A stretch of 5,960 bases of DNA from the NCBI GenBank assembly GCA_937881155.1, contig CALGFI010000141.1, positions 1 to 5,960 of the forward strand, written 5' to 3'. Source of the stretch: an uncultured bacterium. GTDB taxonomy: Bacteria; Actinomycetota; UBA4738; HRBIN12. The number at the start of each line of letters is the position of its first letter. Within the stretch, counting starts at the first letter, position 1. The notes below the pieces were generated by a model that searched no databases, was not told where the DNA came from, and saw only the letters and a list, made by a program, of their open reading frames with translations. This document shows, piece by piece, positions 5,666-5,960 of the stretch. A program made the position numbers and the translations under genes.

Positions 5666-5960
5666 CCACCGTCGTCGCCACTCCTCCGCGGCGGAGATCC
5701 GTCGCTGAGATCCCGCGCCGGCCCGTGCCGGACCACGTGCGTCGCAGGCGGTTCCTGCTGACGATCGCCCGGCATTCCGTGCTGATCGCCTTCTGCGTGA
5801 TCTTCCTGGCACCGTTCGTGTTCATCACGCTCACCGCGGTGATGACGGATCATCAGGCCGTCACGCCGTCGTTCTGGCCGGACCCGTTCCGCTGGGTGAA
5901 CTTCGCCGAGGTCTTCGACCGCCTATCACTGATTCGTTACGCGTGGAACACCACACAGAT
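5662..5960 (+). CDS. Sugar ABC transporter permease, MalG/UgpE-like (3' end missing, apparent ATA start)
   Basis: The frame stays open to the window end, giving 99 N-terminal residues of a protein usually about 270-310 long. An Arg/Pro-rich cytoplasmic tail (PPRRRSVAEIPRRPVPDHVRRRR) leads into the first helix (SVLIAFCVIFLAPFVFITLTAVM). The family pattern SFWPDPFRWVNFAEVF follows, then the start of the next segment at RYAWNTTQ. It is the usual partner of the MalF-like permease. The EAA loop lies beyond the window. The apparent start, ATA at 5662, overlaps the upstream stop as ATAG, a translational-coupling layout normally written ATGA, with AAGGAG seven bases upstream. GTG at 5725 or 5737 would still leave the first helix intact, so a shorter product is possible. 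An ATPase gene may follow, or a shared MsiK-like ATPase may serve the importer. Confidence 0.88.
   Translation, partial: MATVVATPPRRRSVAEIPRRPVPDHVRRRRFLLTIARHSVLIAFCVIFLAPFVFITLTAVMTDHQAVTPSFWPDPFRWVNFAEVFDRLSLIRYAWNTTQ

Noticed and set aside
4904..5812. 302-codon open frame antisense to the two permease genes
   Set aside because: The composition is Arg/Glu/Asp-rich and typical of antisense GC-rich shadows, with no domain seen. The plus strand has clear permease motifs.

Overview
This GC-rich window reads as a carbohydrate-catabolism locus from an actinobacterium-like (possibly Chloroflexota-like) genome. The grounds are the strong G/C bias at third codon positions, a ROK repressor placed before a binding-protein-dependent sugar ABC operon, an acidic low-complexity linker after the lipoprotein signal, and a TTGAC-/TAnnnT-type promoter. 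The lineage call is an inference. No rRNA, tRNA, mobile element or CRISPR array is seen.

Layout: (1) Bases 2-1000, plus strand: the C-terminal three quarters of a PLP- and metal-dependent deaminase/aldolase of the D-threonine aldolase / D-serine dehydratase family. (2) Bases 1014-1895, minus strand: a PfkB-family kinase with the residues of 2-keto-3-deoxygluconate (KDG) kinase, convergent with gene 1. (3) Bases 1896-2025: a divergent control region with two overlapping promoters and two tandem inverted repeats centred 20 bp apart, the likely operators. (4) Bases 2026-3219: a ROK-family repressor. (5) Bases 3285-4628: a sugar-binding lipoprotein. (6) Bases 4664-5665: a MalF-like permease. (7) Base 5662 to the window end: a MalG-like permease, cut off. 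Genes 4 to 7 form one plausible plus-strand operon. No ATPase gene is visible.

Taken together, an ABC importer brings in a saccharide, the ROK protein represses its own operon and probably the kinase, and the deaminase and kinase could turn an amino-sugar acid such as D-glucosaminate into KDG and then KDPG. That substrate is inferred from gene pairing only.

Two features stand out. First, three of the five gene starts inside the window (the repressor and both permeases) have a good Shine-Dalgarno sequence at normal spacing but no ATG, GTG or TTG behind it. They show ACG, ATC (or ACG) and ATA, each one base away from ATG. Second, a 30-bp perfect palindrome, 38 bp with one mismatched pair, lies in the first codons of permease 1, just after the binding-protein gene. 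It would make a very stable mRNA hairpin where maltose-type operons often adjust binding-protein to permease ratios.
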